Origin: Cristatella mucedo | Taxonomy: Eukaryota > Bryozoa > Phylactolaemata > Cristatellidae | Assembly: GCA_009760855.2 (NCBI GenBank) | Contig: WPIO01000235.1 | Location: 64,001 to 105,000, forward strand | DNA: 41,000 bases | Direction: 5' to 3' | Shown: piece after piece, positions 32,005 through 41,000 of the stretch | Position numbering within the stretch: the stretch's first letter is position 1 | How the letters are laid out: each line of letters begins with the position of its first letter | Program-made: the position numbers and the translations under genes | Notes under the pieces: generated by a model | What the model saw: only the letters and a program-made list of their open reading frames with translations | What the model was told of the DNA's origin: nothing | The model's database searches: none

Positions 32005-33650
32005 TGGATGGACAAGATCGGGAAGTCCCTCTCCAGGTTGGCAGCATTTCCTTTTGAATCATGTTCCTCAATTCCGTGTAGCACCTCAATCTCTACATTT
32101 AAAGATGCCACGAGTGACCTCATCCTGAAGTTCATATCCCAATCAAAGATGATAACAAGTCGTTTGGACCGTATTCCTATTGTCCTGCTTCTACGATGCC
32201 TTGATTGGCTGTAGTCATGCATAACTAACGTCACAAATATGTCTTTAGCATCAGCTCATGTCCCAGCACCTTTCAAAAAGGCCATTGTCAGGTCACTACT
32301 CAAGAAAACAACACTAGACCTAGAGAACTTCCATCCAATCTCCCTTCTACCGTTACTATCAAAAACACTAAGCCGAGTCGCGGCAGACCAGCTGACTCGT
32401 ATATTTAAAATACAAACGTGATTACTAAGTTCCTATCCGGTATTAGAGCTACTAGCTCCACTGAGTCGCCTTTTTGCGGATCTAGACAAAGTCTTTCTGC
32501 AGGTTTAGCTCGATCTTCCGGCAGCGTTTGATGCTATGGATCGATCACCAAGTCCTTCTCGTGGAGCGCCTCTCGTCTCGCCTGGGCATCACTGGCACCT
32601 GGCTCTGCAATGGCTCCGGTGAAGACTCAGCGGCGTACTCCATAGTAAGGAGGCAAACGCAGTGCTTGATCTAGTTGTTTTCACGGCTTATACTCTTCCT
32701 CTGGCTGATGTGCTTGCCAGGCACAACCTAGGCTTTCACTTCTACGCTGATGACATTCAGTTGTACGTTTGCTATGATCCCTCCAAGCCTTCGAGCACCT
32801 CAAATTCTCTCAACTCACTTGCTGCATGCATTGACGACATCCACATATGGATGGCAGCAAATTTTCTAAAACTAAATGACGACAAAACTAACTTACTAGT
32901 TATGAGCTCAATAGGTCTGATTCAAAAATGGGACAAGTTAACACTCACAATCACCCTGCCAGCATATTTCCTGCTGAATCTGCACGAAATCTAGGTGTTC
33001 CAAAGTGACCTATCATTAGATGACCACATGAGCTCCACGGTTAAGCCTTCATGCATTCAGCTACAATTCGTTGCTAAAATTTGGGCTTCTTTAAATAGGG
33101 CAACCACACCTAAATTGGTCAATGCATTTTTGACATCCCGTCTGGACTTTTGTAATTCACTGCTTGCTAATCTGCCGGCCTGTGCAGTCAGGTGCTTACA
33201 GTCACGGAAAACTCTGCAGATAGGCTCGTCTGTCGTGGGCGTCACAGTTGCAACAGCATACCCCTTTTCACCGACCTGAGCTTCCGACCAGTCAAGCAAT
33301 GCATTGACTAAGGTTCTGCAATTTACCGTTAGGTCAATTCATTCTTTGACTCTAGCCTGCCGACGAGTCTACTTACCCAACCGGCTAAGTATCGTACGAC
33401 GCACTTTTGCGAATCTAATCGCTTAGCTACACCTCGTTCTTACCTCAAATCCTTTGGACACCGTGCCTATAGTTCGTATGCGCCCAAAGCTTGTAGCTCA
33501 CTTCTTACTGGCGTCACAGCATCCGTTGAATTTACGACATTAAAAGCTATTAACTCATTTGGTTATCGCGGCAATTATTAGTCCATGCGATTCGCCTTAT
33601 GAGTGCTAATTCGTGCTGATGCAGTGCATGCATCCACTAATCGCGACATG
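32005..33650 (+). mobile_element. CR1/L2-like LINE, decayed reverse-transcriptase copy without tail
   Basis: Starts at the MDKIG/RESIP-equivalent region and continues with SAHVPAPFKKAIVRSLLKKT, LLPLLSKTL, then (after breaks near 32460-32640) HNLGFHFYADDIQLYV with the intact YADD catalytic motif at about 32745, KLNDDKTNLLVMS, and TSRLDFCNSLLANLPACAV. Similarity fades in the 3' UTR at about 33650 with no hairpin or ATT tail. Multiple frameshifts make it non-functional. Confidence 0.88.
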
Positions 33651-33844
33651 CAGGATCAATTCCAGCTTGTCGGCGAGCCGGGGAACGTTCCGTATCACTT
33701 TTGGGGCGTGTATTTTGGACGAGATTGTCAGGGAAAAAGGCGACATTTCACTTGAATTATTTCCTTTAGATATTTGACACATTATTAAACCTATTTTAAA
33801 AAGCTGACACCGCCCTGGTGAATAAAAAGCGAACTGCTAGCATG

Positions 33845-34150
33845 AGTAGCTTTCACCCTGCAAGCCCTTTACCGCCAAATTCACTTCCACAGTTTTACTA
33901 CACACCGGTATCTAATCTACTGCTGCCGATTGTGGATCACCCGCATTCCAGCATTTCTGAGCTGCTACTTCCATCTAGTCGTTAACTCGTCGTGCTCTTC
34001 AGATATGATTCTCACTCCTTGTTAATTAAGTAAGATCAAGTCGGCTGTCGCATAAAGATAGCTGGTTAGGCTTTGAGTGCTCTACAGAAAATCTCCTGCG
34101 TACTAATCAACTTACCTCAGCGGCTTTGTGGACTTACGCGTGATTATTAA
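33845..34150 (+). repeat. Unnamed dispersed repeat, copy 3 of 4 (diverged)
   Basis: Shares GAGCTGCTACTTCCAT, GTCGGCTGTCGCATAAAGATAGC-like and ATCTCCTGCGTACTAA segments, in the same order, with the copies at 7121 and 21317. Confidence 0.55.
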
Positions 34151-34289
34151 TTAAATTAAATTTGCTTTTAGCACCCAAGGCATTAATTTCAAGAGTCTTA
34201 TAGTATCGTGATTTACAGATAAATCTGCCTACTAGAGCGGACGCAAATTGCAGCCTGAATGAGATCTCTCTGACTGTCTGACGTGCAGA

Positions 34290-34360
34290 GTATGGTAACA
34301 GGAGTATGTAGGATATGGTAGGAGTATGGTATGGTATCGTAGGATATGTATGGTAGGAGC
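34290..34360. repeat. Short minisatellite, TATGGTAGGAG-like units
   Basis: Several imperfect units built from TATGGTA and GGAGTATG or GGATATG. Confidence 0.75.
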
Positions 34361-34534
34361 GTATAGCACACAGTCATGGGAGAATATGTGATAAGCTGGT
34401 CATCTTTATTATGAATCTGTTCAAGCACATAGGTCACAGGAGGAAATGAACAGAGAAATTCAAACGAATGGAATTTTTGGTACACGGGGATGAAATATTG
34501 CTACCGACCGTTGGTAATTTAATGGAATCTAACT

Positions 34535-34678
34535 CATTTGTACAGCGCTCTGAGAGAAATAAATCTCTTTTTATGCACATTAAGTACGCCGTGGGCTCGA
34601 GCACACGACATCGGTCATCAACTATATTCACAATAACTTTGGTCGGGCGAACACGTTAACCACTGGCTCAAACCAGCC
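34535..34678 (-). mobile_element. tRNA-derived SINE with a LINE-like 3' tail
   Basis: The minus strand begins near 34678 with a tRNA-like head: box A-like TGAGCCAGTGGTTAACG and box B-like GTGCTCGAGCCC. About 20 bp later it shows a diverged copy of the LINE terminal hairpin (AAGAGATTTATTTCTCTCAGAGCGCTGTA). This is the classic layout of a SINE that borrows its partner LINE's 3' end for reverse transcription. The head differs from the SINE at 1745 and 40818. Confidence 0.6.
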
Positions 34679-34680
34679 GG

Positions 34681-35660
34681 CAATTCACCATAAAATCAAG
34701 TGGAATCACAAGATACGAACGACTACGTCGAGAGGGCTGTAAACGGTGTGCAATTGAGCCAGGAAGGTGCGATAATTGTAAGTCCGCTACCAGTTTTGAT
34801 TGACCTCGCGGTACGAGGAAAGGAAGAAGCATCTTGTCGGGGTTAACTTGATAATCTTAGATGCATCGGTTTCCGTATTTCGTGGCTGTCAAGAACTTCC
34901 ATTTTTGGACGCCTCACTACTTTCCGGCTGGGACTTGTTCCTCATTGCATGCAGAGTAACTACAGCAAAGTTCTGCCACAATGTTCAACTCCTAATGTTG
35001 TTGCTCCGGCCTAGCTAAAATATTTCATGATCAGACACTTAGTAAAGCATCACTCACCTCAGTCACTTCAATCGTCTAGCTTTATTTCAAACCAACTAAA
35101 ATCGTCCGTAGACGGCGCCTTCATTTTGCGTGCTCTCGAGGGCTCGACCTCAACCGGCTGAGTGCCGACATATTCTGATTCGACAAAGTTTTAAATATAG
35201 CTAAAACCCACTTTTTCTCACTGCAGATTGACCGTCTCACGTAATAGCAGTTTCTATGCTAACGCATGTTGACGCTGCGTTTTATTGCTGGTAGAATTAA
35301 CATGCTTCCTTACCAGCGTATGAGAATTACCTAGAAAGAGGTTTAACTCTCATAGGTTGCATGCAAATATCTCTTAATCTTATTTCTATTCAGCTAATGA
35401 AAGATATTTTTTCTTGAGCTCTAAACCACAAAAGCAGCGAAAAGGCTGTCGGTTTTATACGCATTTTTTTTTTAGTTTTTCACAATGGAACTTGTTCAGC
35501 TCTGTTACTTACTTTAACCTACGATAATTATCCATTAATTAAACGATGACGCAGTTCTAAAGTACGCCGTGAAAACATAAATTCCTAGCATTCTTTAGTC
35601 CGTCCTGTGCCTTTGAACTTGCGGGCTAACCAATAGCAGCGGCCTGCGCCAGCCATTATC
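34681..35660. other. Intergenic stretch upstream of the AN1 zinc-finger gene
   Basis: AT-rich sequence without recognised repeats or genes. GC content rises from about 35600, near the presumed promoter of the following gene; no TATA box is evident there. Confidence 0.5.
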
Positions 35661-35976
35661 GAAGTAGTTGGCCGCGCTTGAGCGAAGCAAGACCGCACGA
35701 GACGAGGTATCGGTAACACTTCCGCTAAAATTTCGCCACGGCACTCGGCGGTGTCGACTCAAGCCGGGTGACCGGCCGCCGAACAAGGTTGTGACCGTGT
35801 GCTCGCTGTGGCGACACTTGCACAGCGCCAAGCTTTCCGCGCGGCTGTCTACCTATCTTCTCGGCGTATTGCGACACATTGCAGCAGCCGCACATATTGG
35901 AATACATTGCGGCCGAGGCAGCTCGACGCACGGCTGCTACGCGAGCTTCGCTTCAAGTGCGACTCTCGTCGCAGCA

Positions 35977-36124
35977 ATGGACGGCGGCGAGCCGACGCCG
36001 CCACCGCAAAGCGCGCCGCCAAGCGGAGCGAGAGCCTGCGCATGCAGGGCGCGAGGGTGCGACGCAGAAGAAGGGAGTCATCTAGAGCTCGACGGCCTCT
36101 GCTCGCACTGTCGCCGCCGCGGTG

Positions 36125-36167
<43 letters not shown>

Positions 36168-36528
36168 CAGGAACGAAGAGGAGGCGCCGACCGGCCCTTT
36201 GCCGCCGACCCCGCCTTCGGCAGCGGAGCGCGACGCGGCGACGCGCGCCTCGTCGTCGTCGGCCGCCGCCGCCGCGGGCGCCGCTCGCGGACCGAGCGCT
36301 TCGGCGAAGAAGAGCGCCCGGCGGAAAAAGAAGAAGAGCGGCAGATGCGCCGCGTGCAAGACGACGCTGACTCTGACGGCCTTCGAGTGCCGCTGCAAGC
36401 GGCGCTTCTGTCCCGCGCATAGCCCGGCGGAAAAGCACGGCTGCACGTTCGACTACAAGGGCGCGGCCGCCGCGAGGATAGCCAGAGAGAACCCAAAGGT
36501 CGCGGCTTCAAAAGTGGTCCACATCTAG
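35977..36528 (+). CDS. AN1-type zinc finger protein with degenerate A20 domain (ZFAND5/6-like)
   Basis: A 183-residue frame in one exon. The AN1 finger (124-156) has every ligand: CAAC, then CRC, C, PAH, H and GC (C-x2-C-x10-C-x-C-x4-C-x2-H-x5-H-x-C), followed by FDYKGAAAARIARENPKVAASKV and a terminal VHI, as at the end of ZFAND5/6 proteins. These bind ubiquitin through an N-terminal A20 finger and act in stress response and protein turnover. Here the A20 equivalent (about 21-45) keeps CRARGC and GLCSHC but lacks the GFYGN block. A 13-residue Gly run (51-63) and Pro/Ala/Ser linkers separate the fingers, with a KKSARRKKKK patch before AN1. The ATG at 35977 has G at -3 and +4. The frame is open upstream to an ATG at 35668, but that part reads like UTR. 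Single exon: intronless gene or retrocopy. Confidence 0.87.
36122..36168. repeat. (GGC)n trinucleotide run coding for polyglycine
   Basis: Thirteen glycine codons, almost all GGC, inside the AN1 zinc-finger gene. A slippage-prone tract whose length may vary between alleles. Confidence 0.95.
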
Positions 36529-37449
36529 CCGCTGCCGCCGCCGCCGCAGATTGTCGTCGTCGCCGCTGCCGCCGCTTTGGCGAGCGAACTGTCGGCCTAC
36601 GCTCCGACGGATGCCAATTGGCACCTCGCGGCGGCGTCCCTCGGAAGTGAGTCGGCGCGGCGCGAGCACAGTGTGCGAGAAGTGAGCTTTAGCAGCGAGC
36701 TTCCGTTTTAACAAAGCCTGTAATCAGCTCCGACACCGCGCATGGATTTCGCGGCCGCTGCGCCGAGTTTACAGACAGGAGCCGCCGCGGTAAATGAACT
36801 AACTCTCCCTAGCAGTGAAAACGAAACGTCTGGATAGAGCTGGACAGGTCCGGACACGTCTCTTGGTGGGCGACACTTTTAAGCCTCCCTTAACAATGTG
36901 TTGAGATCTACATGTCAATGACGATTTGGTGACCAACGTCGCTCAGGCGCAGTCCTCGGTTGAAGCTGCTTCGTGAGGCGCTAAATGACGAGTGCTTAAC
37001 GGAGCACGCTCGAAGCAGGTATCTCATCCTTCACTGATGGTGCGATTTACTTAGTGCTATTTTTCCCTTTGTGAGCTGCTCATTGCAAGCGCTGAGCCAG
37101 TTCTAAATCGCTTCGAGATATGCTGCCAGATCGACCCTGCTCAGAGTATCTGCTGAAGTAACTGACAGCCTGGCCCAACTGCTGGTTAGTTATGCAGGCA
37201 GATACTTACTTGACGGTGCTGCTTGGTGGAGTCTGCGTTGCGACTCGCTTTCGCCCTCGCCCGCTTCTGCACGCACTAGCCTGAGAGCGGTAAAATGCGG
37301 CGTTTCGCGAGCTCTCTTCGTCCCCTCTTGCAGTGACTTGTAATACACTTTGACAGAGAGATTCGGTTCCCTTCAGTTGCAGTGCACCTTAAGAGATCCG
37401 AATGAGATCGTATGGTAAAAAAAGAGATCGTATTATAGAAACCATAACG
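36529..37449. other. 3' flank of the zinc-finger gene; no further gene recognised
   Basis: GC-rich to about 36800 (likely 3' UTR), then AT-richer. No canonical AATAAA is evident within several hundred bases downstream, so the poly(A) site is not resolved. Confidence 0.45.
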
Positions 37450-37598
37450 ACGATGGGACCTGCACCGGCGGTTGCTTTCACGACCTCGGTCTCGAGGTCG
37501 TGGGTTCGATTCATGCGGTGGGCGATTCTTTATCGCCACTGCAAGCGGTGGTGATAGCCTTAAAGGCTCTTCTGTCGCTATACAAAAAGAGGCTGTTT
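37450..37598 (+). mobile_element. tRNA-derived SINE (copy 2), abutting a LINE fragment
   Basis: Plus-strand copy of the SINE at 1745-1920: the CACGACCTCG/CGAGGTCGTG arm pair, box B GGTTCGATTC (37503-37512), CACTGCAAGCGGTGGTGATAG and AAAGAGGCTGTTTA. The region of box A is diverged. The 3' end stops at 37598 without the usual T- or A-rich tail and joins LINE sequence directly. Confidence 0.82.
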
Positions 37599-37601
37599 AC
37601 T

Positions 37602-38640
37602 GCAGAGCAGTGCCAGTGATGCCCAGGCGAGATGAGAGGTGCTCTAGAAGAACTTTGCGATCGATGGTATCAAAAGCTGCCGAAAGATCGAGCAAAACAA
37701 GCAGAGACACTCTACCCATGTCTGCATTCCTAAGTAGTTCGTTGTATACCCGAAGCAATGCTGACTCTGTGGAGTGATTAGCTCTAAAGCCAGACTGGAA
37801 CTTACAAGCAAGATGTGAGGTTTCGATATATGAATTCAGCTGGTCCGCCACGACCCGCTCCAGTGTCTTTGATAAGAATGGTAGAAGGGAGAATGAGTGG
37901 TAGTTGCTTAAGTTCTCTTGGTCTAGAGTCAATTTCTTGAGAAGTGGCCTGATTACAGCTTTTTTGCAAGGTGCTGGGACATGACCTGAGGCTAGTGACT
38001 TATTAATGATGTTAGTTATGCATGGCAGCAGCAGATCAATGCAACGTAGGAGCACGACAGTGGGAATAGGGTCCAGAGGACTTGTTGTCTTCTTTGATTG
38101 AGATACGAACTTCAGGACTAGATCACTAGTGACCTGCTTAAATGCAGACATTGAGGTGCAGCCAGGAATCGGGGAACAGCATTCTAGTGGAGATGTCATC
38201 GCAGGGATGGACTCCCTGATCTTGTCCATCTTCTGCACAAAGAATCGAAAGAAGCGATCGGCTACATCATCACAAGGATCATCAGGTAAGAAGCTTATCT
38301 GGGAGCAGTTGAGGAGATGGTTTATCGCCGACATCAGCATTTTTGGATTGTGCACCTGTGATTCAACAATGTTTCTATAGAAGCTGGACTTGGCCTTTGC
38401 TAGGATCGATTGGTACGACCTACAGTAGTCTTCATATGCCTGTCGCCGGACAGTCAGTCCAGATCTTTTGTATGCTTTTTCAAGCTTTTGCTTAGTAGAC
38501 CTGGCTAGTTTAATGTCTGTGGTAAACCATAGGCCGTCTGGGCGGGGGCTCACAGTGCTCTTTGGCAGAGGTGCACACTCGTCATTAGGGAGATACAAAT
38601 GCTGTTTCCCTTCTCTACATATCAGACTATAGAATAAGCC
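37602..38640 (-). mobile_element. CR1/L2-like LINE, longest intact RT frame in the window, lacking its 3' half
   Basis: A minus-strand frame of more than 340 codons without a stop: APLPKSTVSPRPDGLWFTTD, RSTKQKLEKAYKR, EDYCRSYQSILAKAKSSFYR, AVIRPLLKKLTLDQENLSN, LLPFLSKTLERVVADQLNSY, GFRANHSTESALL and RT motif A LLVLLDLSAAFDTID, ending GITGTALQ. Sequence past that point (YADD motif, C-terminal region, 3' UTR) is absent, and a SINE begins at once. Codons upstream of about 38600 show no clear LINE similarity. The frame is long enough to suggest recent origin, but the element is incomplete. Confidence 0.9.
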
Positions 38641-39032
38641 GACCTTCACCTTAGTAATTAGATGGCACAGAGTATGAAAACACACAGAGGCAAGAACAAG
38701 GATAAGGAAATATATCTACGTACCTCGAAATGTAGAGAAGAAAAGGCAGTAACTTCAGGTCGAAGCTGACATATAAATAGCATCGATGCTGCAAACTATT
38801 ACTCTTGCTGCACTCAAGCATACATGCAAAAGTATAAACATGCACATACAAGCATTCACATATGTAAATTTCAACGCAGGTGTCCATGTACAAAAGGTAT
38901 GCGAAATATAAAGGGACCCAAAAATGAACGAATGCACACAAACGTAGAGATAGACAATCATAAACACGAAAAAGTGAGCTGAAAACAACTCATGTGTCTA
39001 AACCTCCACATGGTCATATGTATAAACACAAG
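38641..39032. other. AT-rich spacer, nothing recognised
   Basis: Imperfect ACATATAAACA-type motifs but no clean repeat and no gene. Confidence 0.5.
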
Positions 39033-39140
39033 CACCTGGGTGTTAGCCCAAGAGGTAAGAATCCTCAGAAATCAGATCGTGGGTTCCTGTTCTGCCGTGG
39101 TCAATCCTTTTCCACTGTAAGAGGTGGTGATAGCTGTGAA
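39033..39140 (+). mobile_element. tRNA-derived SINE, diverged copy (copy 3)
   Basis: Plus strand: TTAGCCCAAGAGGTAAGAATC (box A region), a damaged box B GTGGGTTCCTGTTC, then CACTGTAAGAGGTGGTGATAGCTG, which matches the body of the other SINE copies, and a T run. Confidence 0.6.
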
Positions 39141-40267
39141 ATGTTTTTTTAAAGCTAAATAAACGATGCAATTAAATCAGCTTACCTTTTTTATTTTAAG
39201 CATGGTTACTCATTTGTACCCATACAAGCTCAGACACACCATAAAGCATAGTATCACAACAACTCGCTAAAGAAATTGGCAGTTGGAAGAAAAAACACCC
39301 GTAACTATGACTTCGATTTTTTCGAATATGACTTCGATTATAACAAAAGAAAGATTAAAGTATGTAAAAAAAAATAAAAAGCTTAACTCAAGTACGAGTG
39401 AGCCGGTTGTGCTGTGGGCTTCGAGCGAGATGGCTGTGGGCTTCGAGCAATGCAGTACGCTACGACTGGTGACCTCCACTCGAGCCACTCATTCCCCTTT
39501 TGTGGCTATGAAATAGGCTGGTTATCGTCAACGACATGGACTTTGTTGTATTGCGTGCCAGCTTTTTATTACCGCCACGCTCTGCTACCGTTGGCCTACT
39601 AGGAACGAAGACTCAATTGCCGTGCAACGAGGCACCCGCTCTACGGAAAAAAATTGCTATCCTTTATCTGCAAGAATTAGAAACATTTTTGGCATTGCGT
39701 TTTTGGGCAAAGAACTTCCACTGAGAAGCCATTACAGCACGTTTTTCACATTGTGCAACAAGCAATAGGACGTAAACGTGAGTCTACTTTCGTACTGGAA
39801 ATGCATCAGCAGATAAACTTGTAAACAGTTAAGTGTAGCTTTAGCTGATCTTTAAACCACAGACGGGGGCGTTTTGGATGGTCGTTATAGCTACGGCTAT
39901 GCATGAAGATGAGATCGCGAACAGGAAATCAGGTCAACCAACTACCCGGCAGGTCAAGCAGGTCACCAGTAGGCCACCTTCTGCAAACATTCAACCCGAC
40001 ACAAATAAGATCAGGTTATAACCTGAAAAACGAGCCAGTGAAGTACGGTGGGTGCCATAGCTTGGGGATGCCATAGCTCGATGTGCGATTTTCCGCTCAT
40101 GCGTAGAATACGACTTCGTTAGTCAGTAGCGATCGCAGTGAAAGCCGAGCCAACCGGTTCATTTAAAAAATAGGGACTTCAAACATCTTTTTACAAAGGC
40201 CTGTAGTTACCGGATAACGTCGGTAGAACTCATTTGCAAATTTTCTCTGCTGATGCCACCTCTGGCG
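39141..40267. other. Intergenic stretch, nothing recognised
   Basis: AT-rich to mixed composition; short frames only, none with recognisable similarity. Confidence 0.5.
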
Positions 40268-40465
40268 CATCCTTTCCAGTTGCCTTGCACTGCTACTTTA
40301 TGCTATTCACTCCTTAGACAGTCCTCCTGACTCGGCAATAGACTCCAAGTGTTTTTCTACTTGAGAAGAAGTCTGTCGGTCGTGCTCACCGAACGTATGC
40401 TCACCGGAAAGTGGCTCAGGGCTTCAAAGCGGGCTCTAGAAATCTCCAGCGTAAGTGAGCGGCGG
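40268..40465 (+). repeat. Unnamed dispersed repeat, copy 4 of 4 (diverged)
   Basis: Shares CACTGCTACTTTATGCTATTCACTCC, GAAGTCTGTCGG, ACCGAACGTATGCTCACCGGAAAG and ATCTCCAGCGTAA blocks, in order, with copies 1-3. Confidence 0.6.
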
Positions 40466-40817
40466 GCCTTAGTGTCACTGACTGACACAACTGACCTAGA
40501 GGTGCGGAGCCCGCCTCATTGACTGCCAAGCTTGGAGTTTATACAAAGCTATATAGTAAGCCGCCGTGAATAATGAGCAGATTTTACTTATGCACGTCCA
40601 CCGCTAACCAAAGGCAGACGCAGCACGACTTCCGGTTGGTCTCGCTCACTCTGGCAGCTTTCCAATACGACCACCCAGCTGGTCCAAGCAGAAGCACCGG
40701 AAGTTTTCGGGCGACAGTCAGCAGTGGGGGTCGAGAGGACAAGCTGCTGGGATTCCATGGCCACCCTTTGAACAACCCTTTGAGGATCATAGTCCTAAGA
40801 ATTGCAATGTTTAATTT
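40466..40817. other. Spacer, nothing recognised
   Basis: No gene or repeat is seen. Confidence 0.45.
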
Positions 40818-40994
40818 AAAAAAACCTAGCTTATTAAACAGCCTCTTTTTGCATAGCGACAGAAGAGCCTTTTGGGGCTATCACCGCCGCTTGCAGTAGC
40901 GATATTGAATCGCCCACCGCAGGAATCGAACTCACGACCTCAGGACCGAGGTCGTGAAAGCAACCGCCTTACCTAGTGTGCCATCACGGCTCTA
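40818..40994 (-). mobile_element. tRNA-derived SINE (copy 4)
   Basis: Close relative of the copy at 1745-1920 in the same orientation: minus-strand head AGAGCCGTGATGGCACACTAGG (box A), palindromic arm, box B AGTTCGATTCC, body CTGCAAGCGGCGGTGATAG and tail AATAAGCTAGGTTTTTTTAAA. The window ends just beyond its head, so a flanking duplication cannot be checked. Confidence 0.85.
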
Positions 40995-41000
40995 ACTATG

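Noticed and set aside
35668-35976. N-terminal extension of the AN1 zinc-finger gene by 103 codons
   Set aside because: The extension has no similarity to the family and ends just before an ATG in good context that is followed by family-like composition. Treated as 5' UTR.

Overview
This window is a piece of an animal (metazoan) nuclear genome, most likely an invertebrate. The evidence is spliced genes with GT-AG introns, CR1/L2-like non-LTR retrotransposons with (ATT)n tails, tRNA-derived SINEs, a decayed Ty3/gypsy element, and long CT, CA and TA microsatellites. Coding exons and several islands are very GC-rich and CpG is not depleted, while the spaces between are AT-rich and full of transposons. 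I cannot name the species or phylum from sequence alone. Only two cellular genes can be recognised with confidence.

Layout. 1-7.1 kb: CR1-like LINE fragments, one nested inside another, and a tRNA-SINE flanked by a 52-bp duplication. 7.1-9.85 kb: one copy of an unnamed dispersed repeat, then a strongly diverged satellite array with a monomer of about 170 bp and alternating monomer types. 9.9-12.3 kb: a GC-rich island with a long CT tract, a 26-bp palindrome carrying two ETS-type cores, and two strong splice-donor matches on the minus strand, but no recognisable gene. 12.3-16.1 kb: a two-exon minus-strand gene for a tubulin-tyrosine-ligase-like enzyme of the TTLL2 type, whose 2.1-kb intron holds microsatellites, a perfect hairpin and an antisense LINE. 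17.0-21.2 kb: a decayed minus-strand Ty3/gypsy retrotransposon between two LTRs. 21.3-27.6 kb: microsatellites, two GC-rich islands without a recognisable gene, two perfect hairpins, and an inverted pair of LTR-like sequences. 27.6-33.7 kb: five LINE pieces in head-to-head and nested arrangement. 35.6-36.6 kb: an apparently intronless plus-strand gene for an AN1 zinc-finger protein (ZFAND5/6 type) whose A20 finger is degenerate. 37.4-41 kb: a LINE reverse-transcriptase fragment that has lost its 3' end beside a SINE, plus more SINE and dispersed-repeat copies.

The two genes are unrelated in function: one modifies tubulin in cilia or axonemes, the other belongs to a ubiquitin/stress-response zinc-finger family. 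Nothing suggests an operon or gene cluster. The repeats hold the least explained structure: the satellite, the GC-rich perfect hairpins, the SINE with a LINE-like tail, the long SINE-flanking duplication, and an unnamed four-copy dispersed repeat.
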